NCBI GenBank assembly: GCA_024195585.1
Contig: SWBL01000393.1
Location: 1-42,811 of the forward strand
Origin: Aureobasidium sp. EXF-3400
Lineage: Eukaryota > Ascomycota > Dothideomycetes > Dothideales > Saccotheciaceae
Length of the DNA stretch: 42,811 nucleotides
Direction: 5' to 3'
Below, one piece after another: positions 34,836 through 42,811 of the stretch. Position numbers and translations under genes: made by a program. The notes under the pieces were generated by a model. The model did no database searches and had not been told where the DNA came from. It saw only the letters and a list, made by a program, of their open reading frames with translations. Position 1 is the first letter of the stretch. Every line of letters starts with the position of its first letter.

Positions 34836-36682
34836 ATGTCTGGAAACAATACCAAAGATGCCTTCACGGTGGCTTTAGGAGGCGCAGCAACTCATACACA
34901 CCCGAACCCAGTATCAGCCAAAGTCCATGCTTCCGAGACCACACCTTTATTGGCAGCATCAGCAGAAAATCCAATCACTCAAGCGGACTCGGAAACACTG
35001 GATATTAACAAGATTACGGGCACAACCACTGTTGAGGAAGAACAGGAAACCCAAGATAGGGACGAAGACACGCCTTTGCCTATGGGACAGATCATGCTCC
35101 TGTGTTATGCTAGACTTGTTGAGCCGATTGCCTTCTTCTCCATCTTTCCTTTCATCAACCAGATGATCCAGGAAGTTGGAGATGTTGCAGAAGAGGATGT
35201 TGGGTTTTACAGCGGTTTGATTGTGAGTAACACGTTTCTTCACTCGAAACGTCATACAGACATAGATCTAGAAGATGCTACAAAGCAACGATGCTGGCCT
35301 GTAGAACTGTGAAATGCTAACAAACGTCTCCCAGGAATCTCTTTTCTCCCTCACGCAGATGATCTTCATGATTTCATGGGGTCGCGCCTCAGACAGATAT
35401 GGTCGCAAGCCCGTTCTTGTCTACTCTGTTATCGGTGTCAGCATCATGACATGCTTGTTCGGAGTAAGCAAGTCTATATGGCAGATGATCCTGTTTCGCT
35501 GTCTTGCTGGAGTGTTCTCCGGCACTATCGTGTAGGTTCCCTCGTCTGATGCATCACAGAGACAAGCATACTGACCCACATGCTAGTACCGTCAGAACCA
35601 TGCTATCGGAAAACTCGACTTTCAAAACCCAAGCAAGAGCGTTCAGCCTGTTCGCATTTGCCGGCAATGTGGGCATTTTCCTAGGACCTGTCATTGGTGT
35701 GTATCGACGTAATTCACCAGTCTTCACGTCTGACTAATGTCTGACTAAAGGCGGTGCTCTATCTACTCCTGCAACACAATATCCTCGTGTTTTCGGAGGC
35801 ATTTGGTTCTTCAAAGAATATCCATATGCTCTACCGAATATAGTAGCCAGCATGTTTGGCTTCAGCGCTGCTGTCATTTCGGCAATCTATCTGAAAGAGG
35901 TGAGCTCACATCAACACTGATCGCTGCTCAAACTATCAGCTGATACAACAATCTTGCAGACCCTCGAATCCGCGAAAGACAACAGTGGAAAGCCCGCAGA
36001 ACCACCCATGTCGACTTGGCAATTGGTCCAACAGCCAGGTGTCGCATTCACCCTCTTCCTTTGGTGCTTCGTCTCACTTCAAGGTCTCGCCAACACTGCT
36101 GTCCTTCCAGTCTTCTGGTTTACTAGCATTCCGCTCGGTGGCTTTGGCTTCTCACCCATCCAGATCTCACTATTCCTAGGCCTCGCTGGAATCTCGCAAG
36201 CAATCTGGCTGCTCTTCGTATTCCCACCAATGCAGCGGCGCTGGGGAACTGGTGGCGTCTTACGATACAGTGGCTGGATCTTCCCCATCGGCTACATAGG
36301 CAACCCTCTTCTTCAGTTTGCACTCAGACATGGCGTCACAACCCCTTTCTGGATCATCTTGCCTTTCTTCATGGTTATCGGTAGTAGCGCGAGTATGGCG
36401 TTCACGTGCGTCCAGCTGTGCGTCAACAACATCTCTCCATCGCCTGCCGTGTTGGGAACCATGAACGCATTGGCTCTGGCTCTGGTGGCAGGTATCCGTG
36501 CAATAGCACCAGGTCTGTTTGCTAGTCTGTTCGCTACAGGCGTCAAGGGGCAAATTCTGAATGGGTATCTGGTTTGGTTGATCATGATCACCATGTCTTT
36601 CTTCTTGTTTGTGACAATAAGATTCCTACCTGAAAAGGCCGAAGGAAGGATTCCGAAGAATGATGACGCAGGGGATGCTTGA
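34836..36682 (+). CDS. Major facilitator superfamily transporter
   Basis: Five exons (34836-35222, 35335-35531, 35587-35696, 35751-35899, 35960-36682) give 521 residues. A long polar N-terminus (about 1-85) contains an ETTPLL stretch that resembles an acidic dileucine sorting signal. Membrane helices then begin at about 88. MFS motif A is clear between helices 2 and 3 (GRASDRYGRKP), followed by a motif-C-like segment near FAGNVGIFLGPVIG. About twelve helices are expected and the C-terminal half is clearly hydrophobic. It resembles the fungal group near yeast YCR023C and plant zinc-induced-facilitator-like carriers. The substrate cannot be told from sequence. Exon joins restore frame and motif continuity at each of four GT-AG introns. 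Confidence 0.92.
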
Positions 36683-36926
36683 GAGCTTCCATTATAGATG
36701 CTCAGTTGACTGTACAGGCCAGAAGTTGGCTTGTTCGAACAAGAGTGTGGGACAAAGAAGCAAGAGGAAATGGATCTGCATCCGCAAAAAAGGTGAATTG
36801 AAAGGGGAAGGTTACACAGTTCTGGGTAGCTGGCGATCTTGATCCCAAGATTGAAAAGACCTCTCAGTCTTCGAGACAATTCAAACATCCTGCCAGATAC
36901 CTCGGCTATGGCGCTGGAGGTACGAC
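36683..36926. other. Intergenic between convergent genes
   Basis: This short interval carries the 3' ends of the MFS gene (+) and the unrecognised minus-strand gene. Nothing else is seen. Confidence 0.4.
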
Positions 36927-38365
36927 TCAGGAGTTGTCTCCTGATGTTTCTTCTGCTACCTCCTCTTCCACCTTCCAATTTGAGATACCAAATTCACTTG
37001 AATTACAAACTTCCTGAACACCGGTATGGATACGAAGAATGTTAAGTTCAGCTTTTGTGCTCCACCAATCTTGTCCTTGTTCGAATGTAGATTCGAAGCA
37101 TCGGTACAGCTCCAACGCTTTGTCCATCAGGTCTTTCTTATCCAATTGATGTACTGCTTTCTGGAGCCAGCTTTGCTTTTCAAGTCGTTGTAATCGTCTT
37201 CCGAGGCAAATTTGCTTTTTAGTGTGTTCTCATTGCCAGATATTGTTTCCTGACCTAGAACGACCACATCGGTCTTGAGCACCAGTGTGAAATCCATCGT
37301 CTTGATTTCTTCGAGATTGGCTGACATGCCAAATTGCGTTATCTTTTTGTTGTCGGATCTAACCTTCTCTTTCGCTTGAGCGACATCGTATGTGATGTTG
37401 TCCTTGATGAGACGGAGGACGGTGTTGCCTGCATTGAGACAGGTTTCCCAAGACAAGTAATCCAGATTCTTAGTCACGATTGCCGACCACAATGCGAGGA
37501 GTGACGAGTTGTCGATCATGATTGTTTTGATGTTGGGCAATTGCAGGTTCTGATCTTCCGACTCAGGCTTGGGTTCGGTATCTTTGGCAGGTTTTGATGA
37601 GACGACTTTCTTCTGTTTCTTGGAAGGTGGTTCGCTGTCTACTTGGCTTGCCAAGCTAGATCTCTATGCTTCCAGAGACTCGACTTCCGGCTCGGGTGTC
37701 TTGTATTGCGAGTCTTTCATCCTCTGAGAGCGCCGTTTGGCCCATCCCTGGACATGACTTCGGCAGAGATCTCTATCTGTAGCAAGAACCTTGATTCGAT
37801 GCTGTTGTTCCTGTAAAACATCGACCGGAGCCTCATGTGCCTTTGCCCTTTTGAAAGCATCTTCAGCTTTGGCTACCTGCTTCTTTACATCTGTTGCTGG
37901 GATATCGGGTTGGCAGTCGTCCTTTTCCTGCCTAGTACTCTATCTTTCCCATCTTTCCGGTACCTCTTCCCCTGCATGAAATGCTTTGATTTTGAAATGC
38001 TCGGGTTCTGGCGATGCTTCTCCCCATTTCGCTCGCTGCATCTGGGCCTTTCCCCAGCCCAGGATGTTTTCTCTGGCGAGATCCCTATCCTCGATAATTG
38101 TGCCTATCCGACCTTCCTGTTGCTGTAATGCATCGGCAGGAGCAGACTCCTGCTCTCCTTTGAGCAGGCTCTTCTTCGCTTTGATGATCTTCTTGTTGGC
38201 CTTAGCTTCATAGGAATCATTTGTTGCATACTCTTCGTCTGGAGCGATGTCAGTGTCCAGTGTGGGTCTCCTGGGCTTTCTCTTGCTTTTTGGTGGTTCT
38301 GGATCCTTGAGCTCGGCGAAATCCTCGATCTGAGATTTTCTAGCTTCACTACGTGTTAGAGGCAT
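36927..38365 (-). pseudogene. Unrecognised gene interrupted by two in-frame TAG codons and a likely frameshift
   Basis: From an ATG at 38365 one frame runs to a TGA at 37127-37129, broken only by TAG codons at 37940-37942 and 37664-37666. The segments after each TAG have no ATG near their beginnings, which argues that they continue the upstream protein. Segment 1 (141 codons) is Lys/Glu-rich and starts MPLTRSEARKSQ. Segments 1 and 2 each carry a ~55-residue module with AP-D-LQ-Q-RI, DRDL, GW-K, QR and PEPE. Segment 3 starts with a basic SKKQKK stretch (possible nuclear signal) and a moderately hydrophobic domain. A different frame stays open from about 37225 to 36927, suggesting a frameshifted C-terminus. 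An 87-nt GT-AG intron (GTACCG...AAGCAG) could remove the first TAG; I found no good intron for the second. The alternative is several short genes. No family is recognised. Confidence 0.5.
37685..38180 (-). repeat. Tandem protein-coding module, two diverged copies
   Basis: Copy 1 (about 38180-37990) and copy 2 (about 37890-37690) encode similar ~60-residue segments. The shared pattern is A-P-x-D-x-L-Q-x-Q-x-x-R-I, then D-R-D-L-x-R, G-W-x-K, Q-R-x-K and P-E-P-E, roughly one third of positions identical. Both copies are in the same reading frame on the minus strand. Confidence 0.75.
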
Positions 38366-38541
38366 CTTTCTGGAATCTTGATGCTCGAGAGTTGAAGGAA
38401 ATTGGGAACAGGGAGGAAGACGTGACTAGGTCGTGACAGGGTGACGTATGATTGTCTTGGCGCGTTCGACTGACTTTATCCGTCAGTGAGCCTGAAAGTT
38501 AAAACTATCCATCCTCCCAAAAATCATCTTCCAAGGTCACC

Positions 38542-38976
38542 ATGTCGTCGCCCGAGATGACAGTACACACTTATCACTGCATATGTACGCAGCTTGTCCT
38601 AGCCAGTACATCAACCCTCGAAAGTCTCAAGACCCGAACCTCGGACTCGTCGCATATCCTCCCTCTTCCCGACCTCTCTTCAACCTCGTCGACTTCCCAT
38701 TACGCATCACTAGCCAACACTATCACCGATGAAAAACCCACTGTCATTCGTTGTGAAGATGGGTTCGAAAAGCGCTACTTCCACAAGTGCAGTCGCTGTG
38801 AATTGAGTGTCGCCTACTCGCTCGACAGGAGCCAATTTGAGGATACAAAGAGTTCTTCAGGACCTAGAGAGGATGTTATATTCTTGATTCCTGGCGGTTT
38901 GATGTCGAGTGAGGATATGAAGGCTGGAAAAGATATGGATGTTGAAATTACCAAGGTCGACGTCAAAGCTGCTTGA
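38542..38976 (+). CDS. STEEP1/UPF0428-family protein
   Basis: This intronless 144-residue protein matches the family of human STEEP1 (CXorf56, formerly UPF0428). An N-terminal YHCICTQLVLA segment (about 11-21) and a central FEKRYFHKCSRCELSVAY segment (about 74-91) give the two Cys pairs (CxC and CxxC), which could bind a metal. The C-terminus is acidic (DMKAGKDMDVEITKVDVKAA). In animals STEEP1 helps the adaptor STING leave the ER; fungi have no evident STING, so the ancestral role is presumably different. The start gives a Ser/Pro/Glu leader and is the first ATG. The gene is divergent from the broken repeat-module gene, 176 bp away. Confidence 0.85.
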   Translation: MSSPEMTVHTYHCICTQLVLASTSTLESLKTRTSDSSHILPLPDLSSTSSTSHYASLANTITDEKPTVIRCEDGFEKRYFHKCSRCELSVAYSLDRSQFEDTKSSSGPREDVIFLIPGGLMSSEDMKAGKDMDVEITKVDVKAA

Positions 38977-39042
38977 AGAGCTTGCGTACAAGGCGCGTAT
39001 CAGGCAGATGATACTTCGGGTGCACACGATGCCCAGCATTTA

Positions 39043-39255
39043 ATGTGGGCGACTATTCGAGAGCATTGGAATGGCATGGCAAGGATTCAGAGTGTGAACG
39101 GTCCGAAAAAGGAAGAACAAGTCATCACTGGCAGAGCGGACAGAAACATCAAAGGTGTGGTCTCGCTCGTAACGACACTGGACGCGAAAGGGTCATACGT
39201 CAAAACAGCCTGGGAGAACGAGGATTACAGAAAGGTCTCAATGAGCTGCGCGTGA
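39043..39255 (+). CDS. Doubtful small ORF, 70 residues
   Basis: An ATG-started 70-codon frame follows the STEEP1-family stop codon by 66 bp. The composition (Lys, Glu, Arg, Val) looks protein-like, but another frame on the same strand is also long here. No domain was recognised. It may be 3' untranslated sequence. Confidence 0.2.
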   Translation: MWATIREHWNGMARIQSVNGPKKEEQVITGRADRNIKGVVSLVTTLDAKGSYVKTAWENEDYRKVSMSCA

Positions 39256-39409
39256 ACATTCAGATGAGAGTTTCCATCCACATGCGCAGAGCAGATAGGA
39301 TCATCACAAGCCAAATCGATCCAGGCATATGGCTGATACCGCTACAATCACTAGCCACTCATATATACTGGACCGACAGCCAGCTCTCTGTCCCATCGCT
39401 TTATCGGCA

Positions 39410-39493
39410 GGCGGTGGTGGCCCAGCGGTTGTGCGCCAACTATATGTTGGCCTCATCATTGGGAGGTCTCGAGTTCGATTCTCGCCATCGACA
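39410..39493 (+). tRNA. tRNA-like sequence, probably a tRNA relic
   Basis: An A box (TGGCCCAGCGG, consensus TGGCNNAGNGG) begins at 39418 and an exact B box (GTTCGATTC) at 39473. Flanking bases 39410-39417 and 39485-39492 can pair over eight positions with one mismatch and one G-U pair. An anticodon-like hairpin GCCAA-CTATATG-TTGGC and a variable-arm-like hairpin CTC...GAG are present. The loop would give anticodon ATA, which normal nuclear tRNAs do not use, and the D-arm pairs poorly. I take it as a decayed tRNA or tRNA-derived element. Confidence 0.4.
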
Positions 39494-40149
39494 CATCAGA
39501 GCTACAATGCTCTAATTGAAATGAAACCAGTAAAATGGTGGCTTTCTTCCCTCGAATAGGCTCTTGGTAGCCTTAGTAGTGGGGATTTGTTTTGCTCTTT
39601 TGCTTCTTCAGCTCTCCATCTCAATGGTTTGGTCTTCATAGCAGTACAAAGGGATCAAAGTCGGACATTGTTTACATACTATGATCACCAGACGTGGCTC
39701 AAAATATACACTTTGATATATTTCGGTGGTTGCCTCTCGGTGTGTTGAACCCTTTGCCCGGTGTACAACTCCGAGGCAGACGCCGAATGGCATGTTTTGA
39801 TTACTCAAGCTGGCAAGCCGTCAACTCGGTCTTCTTCCCAAGGGACATCAGAGGTGAAGACCGAAACGGCTAAAGTCGGTCGGTCAAACAGCCGCCGAAG
39901 TTGGAAACGGGGATCGCACTTCTTGCCGGTGGGGGTTTGGAAAGTACCCCGCGACCACTTTCCCGACGCATCCATGTTTAATGCCGTCACGCCCTTTATA
40001 ATCTGGAGGCAATACTTTTCTGCTGTCCTCTTCAACAGCATACGCATCTAATTCCACCTCTTACTCGAAGACTCCTTGTCCATCTATTCGGTGCAAGTGA
40101 TCAGAATCAAAGCCACTCCGAGAAGAACAACCAAGACAGATCATACACG

Positions 40150-41424
40150 ATGGGTTTGAAAGATGTTGGTTTCATTGGCCTTGGTGCCATGGGAGGTGGT
40201 GTGGCCATCAACCTTGCAAGAGAAGGGTACAACGTCAAGGGGTTTGATCTGGCGCAACCGCTAGTCGACGCTCTGGTCAAGGAAGGCGGCAAGGCAGCAA
40301 AGACACAACAAGAGACGGCCACAGATGTCGACTACCTCTGCATTATGGTCGCCAACCACCACCAGACCAGCTCTGCTCTATTCGACGGTGAACACCCGGC
40401 TATCAAGGGACTTGGCCAGAACAAGACTGTTATTTTGCTGTCAACAACCCCTCCTGCCTACTTGCATGAACTGAGACAAAAGCTGGACGACGCTGGCAGA
40501 TCAGATGTCAAGCTCCTCGACTGTCCCGTATCAGGAGGTACCATCCGTGCTGCAAACGGTACTCTCAGTATCTTCGCTGCCGGCAACGAGGAACATGTCG
40601 ACGCAGCAAAGGATATCCTGAACACCATGTCTGGCAACCTCTACCGCATCCAGGGCGGCATCAGCAGCGGCACAAAAGTCAAGACCATCCACCAACTGCT
40701 CGCCGCCACAAATATTATCCTCGCCTCGGAAGCCATGGGTCTCGCTGCCACCGTCGGCCTCAACACCCAGAAAGTATACGAGCACGTCAAAGCCAACGAT
40801 GGCACATCTTTCATGTTCGAGAACCGCGCACCACACATGCTTGCAGACGACTGGTCGCCTCTGTCAGCCCTAGGCATTATCCTCAAGGACGCCGGCATTG
40901 TTACAGCCACCGCTCGCTCAGGTTACTTCCCCACACCCCTCGCCGACTGTGCCGAGCAATGCTACCTTCAAGGTCTGCAAGCAGGTCTCCTCAGAGACGA
41001 TGATGCAAAGCTGGTCACCATGTACATCCCCTCGTCATCACCCTCGTTAGTCAAGGAAACATCCACCGCAGACGTCAAGATGCACTCAAACCACCAAGTC
41101 AGCGCCGACACCGTCAACGACCTGCTGGCTGGCGTACACCTCGCAGCCAGTGTAGAAGCAATGGCTTTCTGCAAACACCTAGAAATGGACCGCAAGCTCA
41201 TGTGCGAGATCATCTCAAAGGCTGCTGGCTGGTGTGACATGTACACCAAGCATATCCCTGCCATGTTGGAGAAGGATGATTGGAGTTTGGCGTCGTGTGC
41301 TGCTGCAGAGGATGTCAGAAAGAGATTGGAGAGTGCGGTTGAGAAGGCGAGAGCGCTTAGATACCCTGTCCCTATGGCTTCGGCTGCTCTGCAGCAATTC
41401 TACTTTGCTGGTCTTAGAGGTTAG
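40150..41424 (+). CDS. 6-phosphogluconate dehydrogenase-like / 3-hydroxyisobutyrate dehydrogenase-family oxidoreductase
   Basis: This single-exon gene encodes 424 residues. A Rossmann fold starts at once, with VGFIGLGAMG (GxGxxG at 10-15). The DCPVSGG substrate-binding loop lies near 125-131, and the HQLLAATNIILASEAM helix near 180 carries the usual catalytic-lysine region (GTKVKT just before it). These mark the beta-hydroxyacid dehydrogenase family, closest in style to L-threonate/sugar-acid dehydrogenases. Such enzymes are about 290-300 residues; here about 120 more follow, and residues ~318-420 repeat the C-terminal helical domain pattern (LLAGVHLAASVEAMAF). The substrate cannot be settled. 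The start MGLKDVGF is the first ATG and fits the fold. Confidence 0.9.
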   Translation: MGLKDVGFIGLGAMGGGVAINLAREGYNVKGFDLAQPLVDALVKEGGKAAKTQQETATDVDYLCIMVANHHQTSSALFDGEHPAIKGLGQNKTVILLSTTPPAYLHELRQKLDDAGRSDVKLLDCPVSGGTIRAANGTLSIFAAGNEEHVDAAKDILNTMSGNLYRIQGGISSGTKVKTIHQLLAATNIILASEAMGLAATVGLNTQKVYEHVKANDGTSFMFENRAPHMLADDWSPLSALGIILKDAGIVTATARSGYFPTPLADCAEQCYLQGLQAGLLRDDDAKLVTMYIPSSSPSLVKETSTADVKMHSNHQVSADTVNDLLAGVHLAASVEAMAFCKHLEMDRKLMCEIISKAAGWCDMYTKHIPAMLEKDDWSLASCAAAEDVRKRLESAVEKARALRYPVPMASAALQQFYFAGLRG

Positions 41425-41678
41425 ACGTAATTGTCTTACGGATACCAGGAATGCCAAAAAGGAGTATTAGCTTGACACAACCTAACATCTTGATCTAATA
41501 TCACATTTAAGTCTTCACATTGTCTTTGCAGCAGTCAAGAATCATTAGCGTTTGATGTGTCATATTTCATTGCGAAAAGTAAAAAAAGAGGCCATGAGCT
41601 CCCAATTCATGCATAAGGCTTCCAATCATGTTTTTGTTTCAAGCGATCAACGTTCGAGTTCCACAGCAAGCTATACGC

Positions 41679-42811
41679 TTAGTAGCTGCGACCGAACATG
41701 ACCCACTTCTCAGCCTTACGCTCACACTTGGGGTTGGTGCACTTGGTCTCGCCGTGGACGAGTCCCTCGGCGGGCTGATCGAAGGGAATGCACAGCGACT
41801 TGGCACCCATGGAGGGAGCACGGGCATCGACCTCCTGGCCCTCGATCTTGCCCGAACTGAGCTCCTTGATCTCGTCCTCGCAGTCGGGAACCAAGCAGTG
41901 GGGGATGATACAGGTGTTCTTTGCGTTAAGGGCGGGGACAAAGTCCTCCCACTTTGTGATGATCTTGCGGTGCTCGCGGAACTCGTCAGAGGCCTTGCGG
42001 AACATGTCGCTCTGGATGGTCTCGAGCAGGGCGGGAACGTCCTTGCCGAGGTCGGCGATGGGGATCTCGCTCTTGCCGGCAGCGAGCTGGTCACGACGGG
42101 CGACGGTGACGACGTGCTTGGCGCTGTCCTTGGGGCCGAACTCGATACGGAGGGGAACACCCTTGAGTTCCCAATGGTTGAATTTCCAGCCGGGGCTCTG
42201 GTCGTCGCGCATGTCTGTCTCGGCGCGGACGCCGGCCTCGAGCAGAACCTCCTTGATGGCGTTGGTCTCGTTGTAGTGCTTCTCGCGATCCTCAGGGGTG
42301 GTCTTTGCGGTGATACCGACGGGGACGATGATAGCCTGGATCTCGGCGACGCGGGGAGGAATGACCAGACCCTTGTTGTCACCGTGGGTGAGAATCATGA
42401 TACCGATAGAACGGGTGGTAAGACCCCATGAGTTTTGCCAGACGTGCAACTTCTCCTTCTTCTCGCCCTCCTTAGCATGGGGGTCCTCAACGGTGATGTC
42501 GAACATCTTGGCGAAGTGCTGACCCAAGCAGTGAGAGGTACCAGCCTGGATACCACGGCCAGTGGAGGGAATGAAACCTTCGACGGTGGTGGTGTAGTGG
42601 GCACCGGGGAACTGCTCAGCGACGGTCTTGCGGCCCTTGACGACGGGGACTGCCAACAACTCGTGGTAAATAGCCTCGTAGTAGTCGAGAATCTGAAGAA
42701 CCTCCTTGCCAGCGTCCTCCTCGGTCATGTGAGCGGTGTGACCCTCCTGCCACAAGAACTCGCGCGAACGGATGAAGGGCATGGGGTGCTTGAACTCCCA
42801 ACGGACGACGT
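41679..42811 (-). CDS. Prolyl-tRNA synthetase, cytosolic type (3' part, cut by window edge)
   Basis: The window holds the C-terminal ~377 residues of a class II prolyl-tRNA synthetase of the eukaryote/archaeal type, which charges tRNA-Pro. The part seen runs from the catalytic core (WEFKHPMPFIRSREFLWQEGHTAH, class II motif 2 region) through GTSHCLGQHFAKMF and the motif 3-like LTHGDNKGLVIPPRVA. The anticodon-binding domain and the C-terminal zinc-binding domain (Cys pairs such as CTNPKC) follow, ending in the conserved GRSY. No intron is evident in this part. The frame is open to position 42811, so the start lies outside the window. The missing N-terminal part would be roughly 200 residues if of usual size. 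Confidence 0.97.
   Translation of the reverse strand, partial: VVRWEFKHPMPFIRSREFLWQEGHTAHMTEEDAGKEVLQILDYYEAIYHELLAVPVVKGRKTVAEQFPGAHYTTTVEGFIPSTGRGIQAGTSHCLGQHFAKMFDITVEDPHAKEGEKKEKLHVWQNSWGLTTRSIGIMILTHGDNKGLVIPPRVAEIQAIIVPVGITAKTTPEDREKHYNETNAIKEVLLEAGVRAETDMRDDQSPGWKFNHWELKGVPLRIEFGPKDSAKHVVTVARRDQLAAGKSEIPIADLGKDVPALLETIQSDMFRKASDEFREHRKIITKWEDFVPALNAKNTCIIPHCLVPDCEDEIKELSSGKIEGQEVDARAPSMGAKSLCIPFDQPAEGLVHGETKCTNPKCERKAEKWVMFGRSY

Larger units (their letters stand above)
38977..40149. other. Intergenic with tRNA-like sequence and doubtful ORF
   Basis: This 1.2 kb contains a 70-codon frame at 39043-39255 and a tRNA-like sequence at 39410-39493, both listed separately. The right part is the dehydrogenase promoter, with a TATAAT-like box at about 39997, some 150 bp before the start codon. 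Confidence 0.45.

Noticed and set aside
41628..42431. 267-codon plus-strand frame opposite prolyl-tRNA synthetase
   Set aside because: Gly/Leu/Asp-rich shadow frame caused by GC-biased codon use in the real gene on the other strand.
1..42811. CRISPR array, phage or bacterial defence system
   Set aside because: No regularly spaced repeats, no bacterial-type genes or Shine-Dalgarno starts; the sequence is eukaryotic with spliceosomal introns.

Overview
This looks like nuclear DNA from a filamentous ascomycete (Pezizomycotina, plausibly Dothideomycetes; the class is a guess). The evidence is short introns of about 45-100 nt with GT(A/G)xGT donors and CTAAC-like branch points, dense genes on both strands with short shared promoters, and a gene set typical of such fungi: a FOX2 with a peroxisomal SKL end, fungal MOB3/phocein, a hevein-type secreted protein and ARV1. 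No virus, plasmid, CRISPR array or intact transposon was seen.

Layout: 1-6.3 kb holds no gene I can support. 6.3-9.5 kb is a divergent pair, PEP12-like syntaxin (-) and the pore-membrane nucleoporin NDC1 (+). 10.3-11.6 kb is a wrecked BAHD-type acetyltransferase (-). An intron-containing tRNA-Leu(AAG) lies at 12.3 kb, then a secreted pre-pro-protein gene (-), a four-helix membrane protein (+) and the tiny four-exon V-ATPase subunit e gene VMA9 (+). ARV1 (-) and the 1370-residue nucleoporin NUP170/NUP155 (+) form a second divergent pair at 16.8-22.3 kb. A hevein-type chitin-binding secreted protein (-) follows at 23.7-24.2 kb. 26.1-32.3 kb carries FOX2 (-), a TDA10/glycerate-kinase-like P-loop kinase (+) and the zinc GTPase chaperone ZNG1 (-), which is divergent from MOB3 (+). 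Then come an MFS transporter (+), an unrecognised and apparently broken gene with a repeated protein module (-), a STEEP1-family gene (+), a tRNA-like sequence, a 6-phosphogluconate-dehydrogenase-like protein with a duplicated C-terminal half (+), and the 3' part of cytosolic prolyl-tRNA synthetase (-), cut by the window edge.

Most genes are housekeeping (membrane traffic, nuclear pore, V-ATPase, sterol/lipid transport, peroxisomal beta-oxidation, translation) and are not an operon-like system; I see no convincing biosynthetic cluster. The most unusual features are the stop-interrupted repeat-module gene at 36.9-38.4 kb, a diverged direct repeat of about 220 bp whose second copy sits upstream of VMA9, the acetyltransferase relic, the two small secreted proteins, the long acidic tail on MOB3 and the dehydrogenase duplication. 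Exon boundaries were inferred by eye from splice signals and protein continuity.
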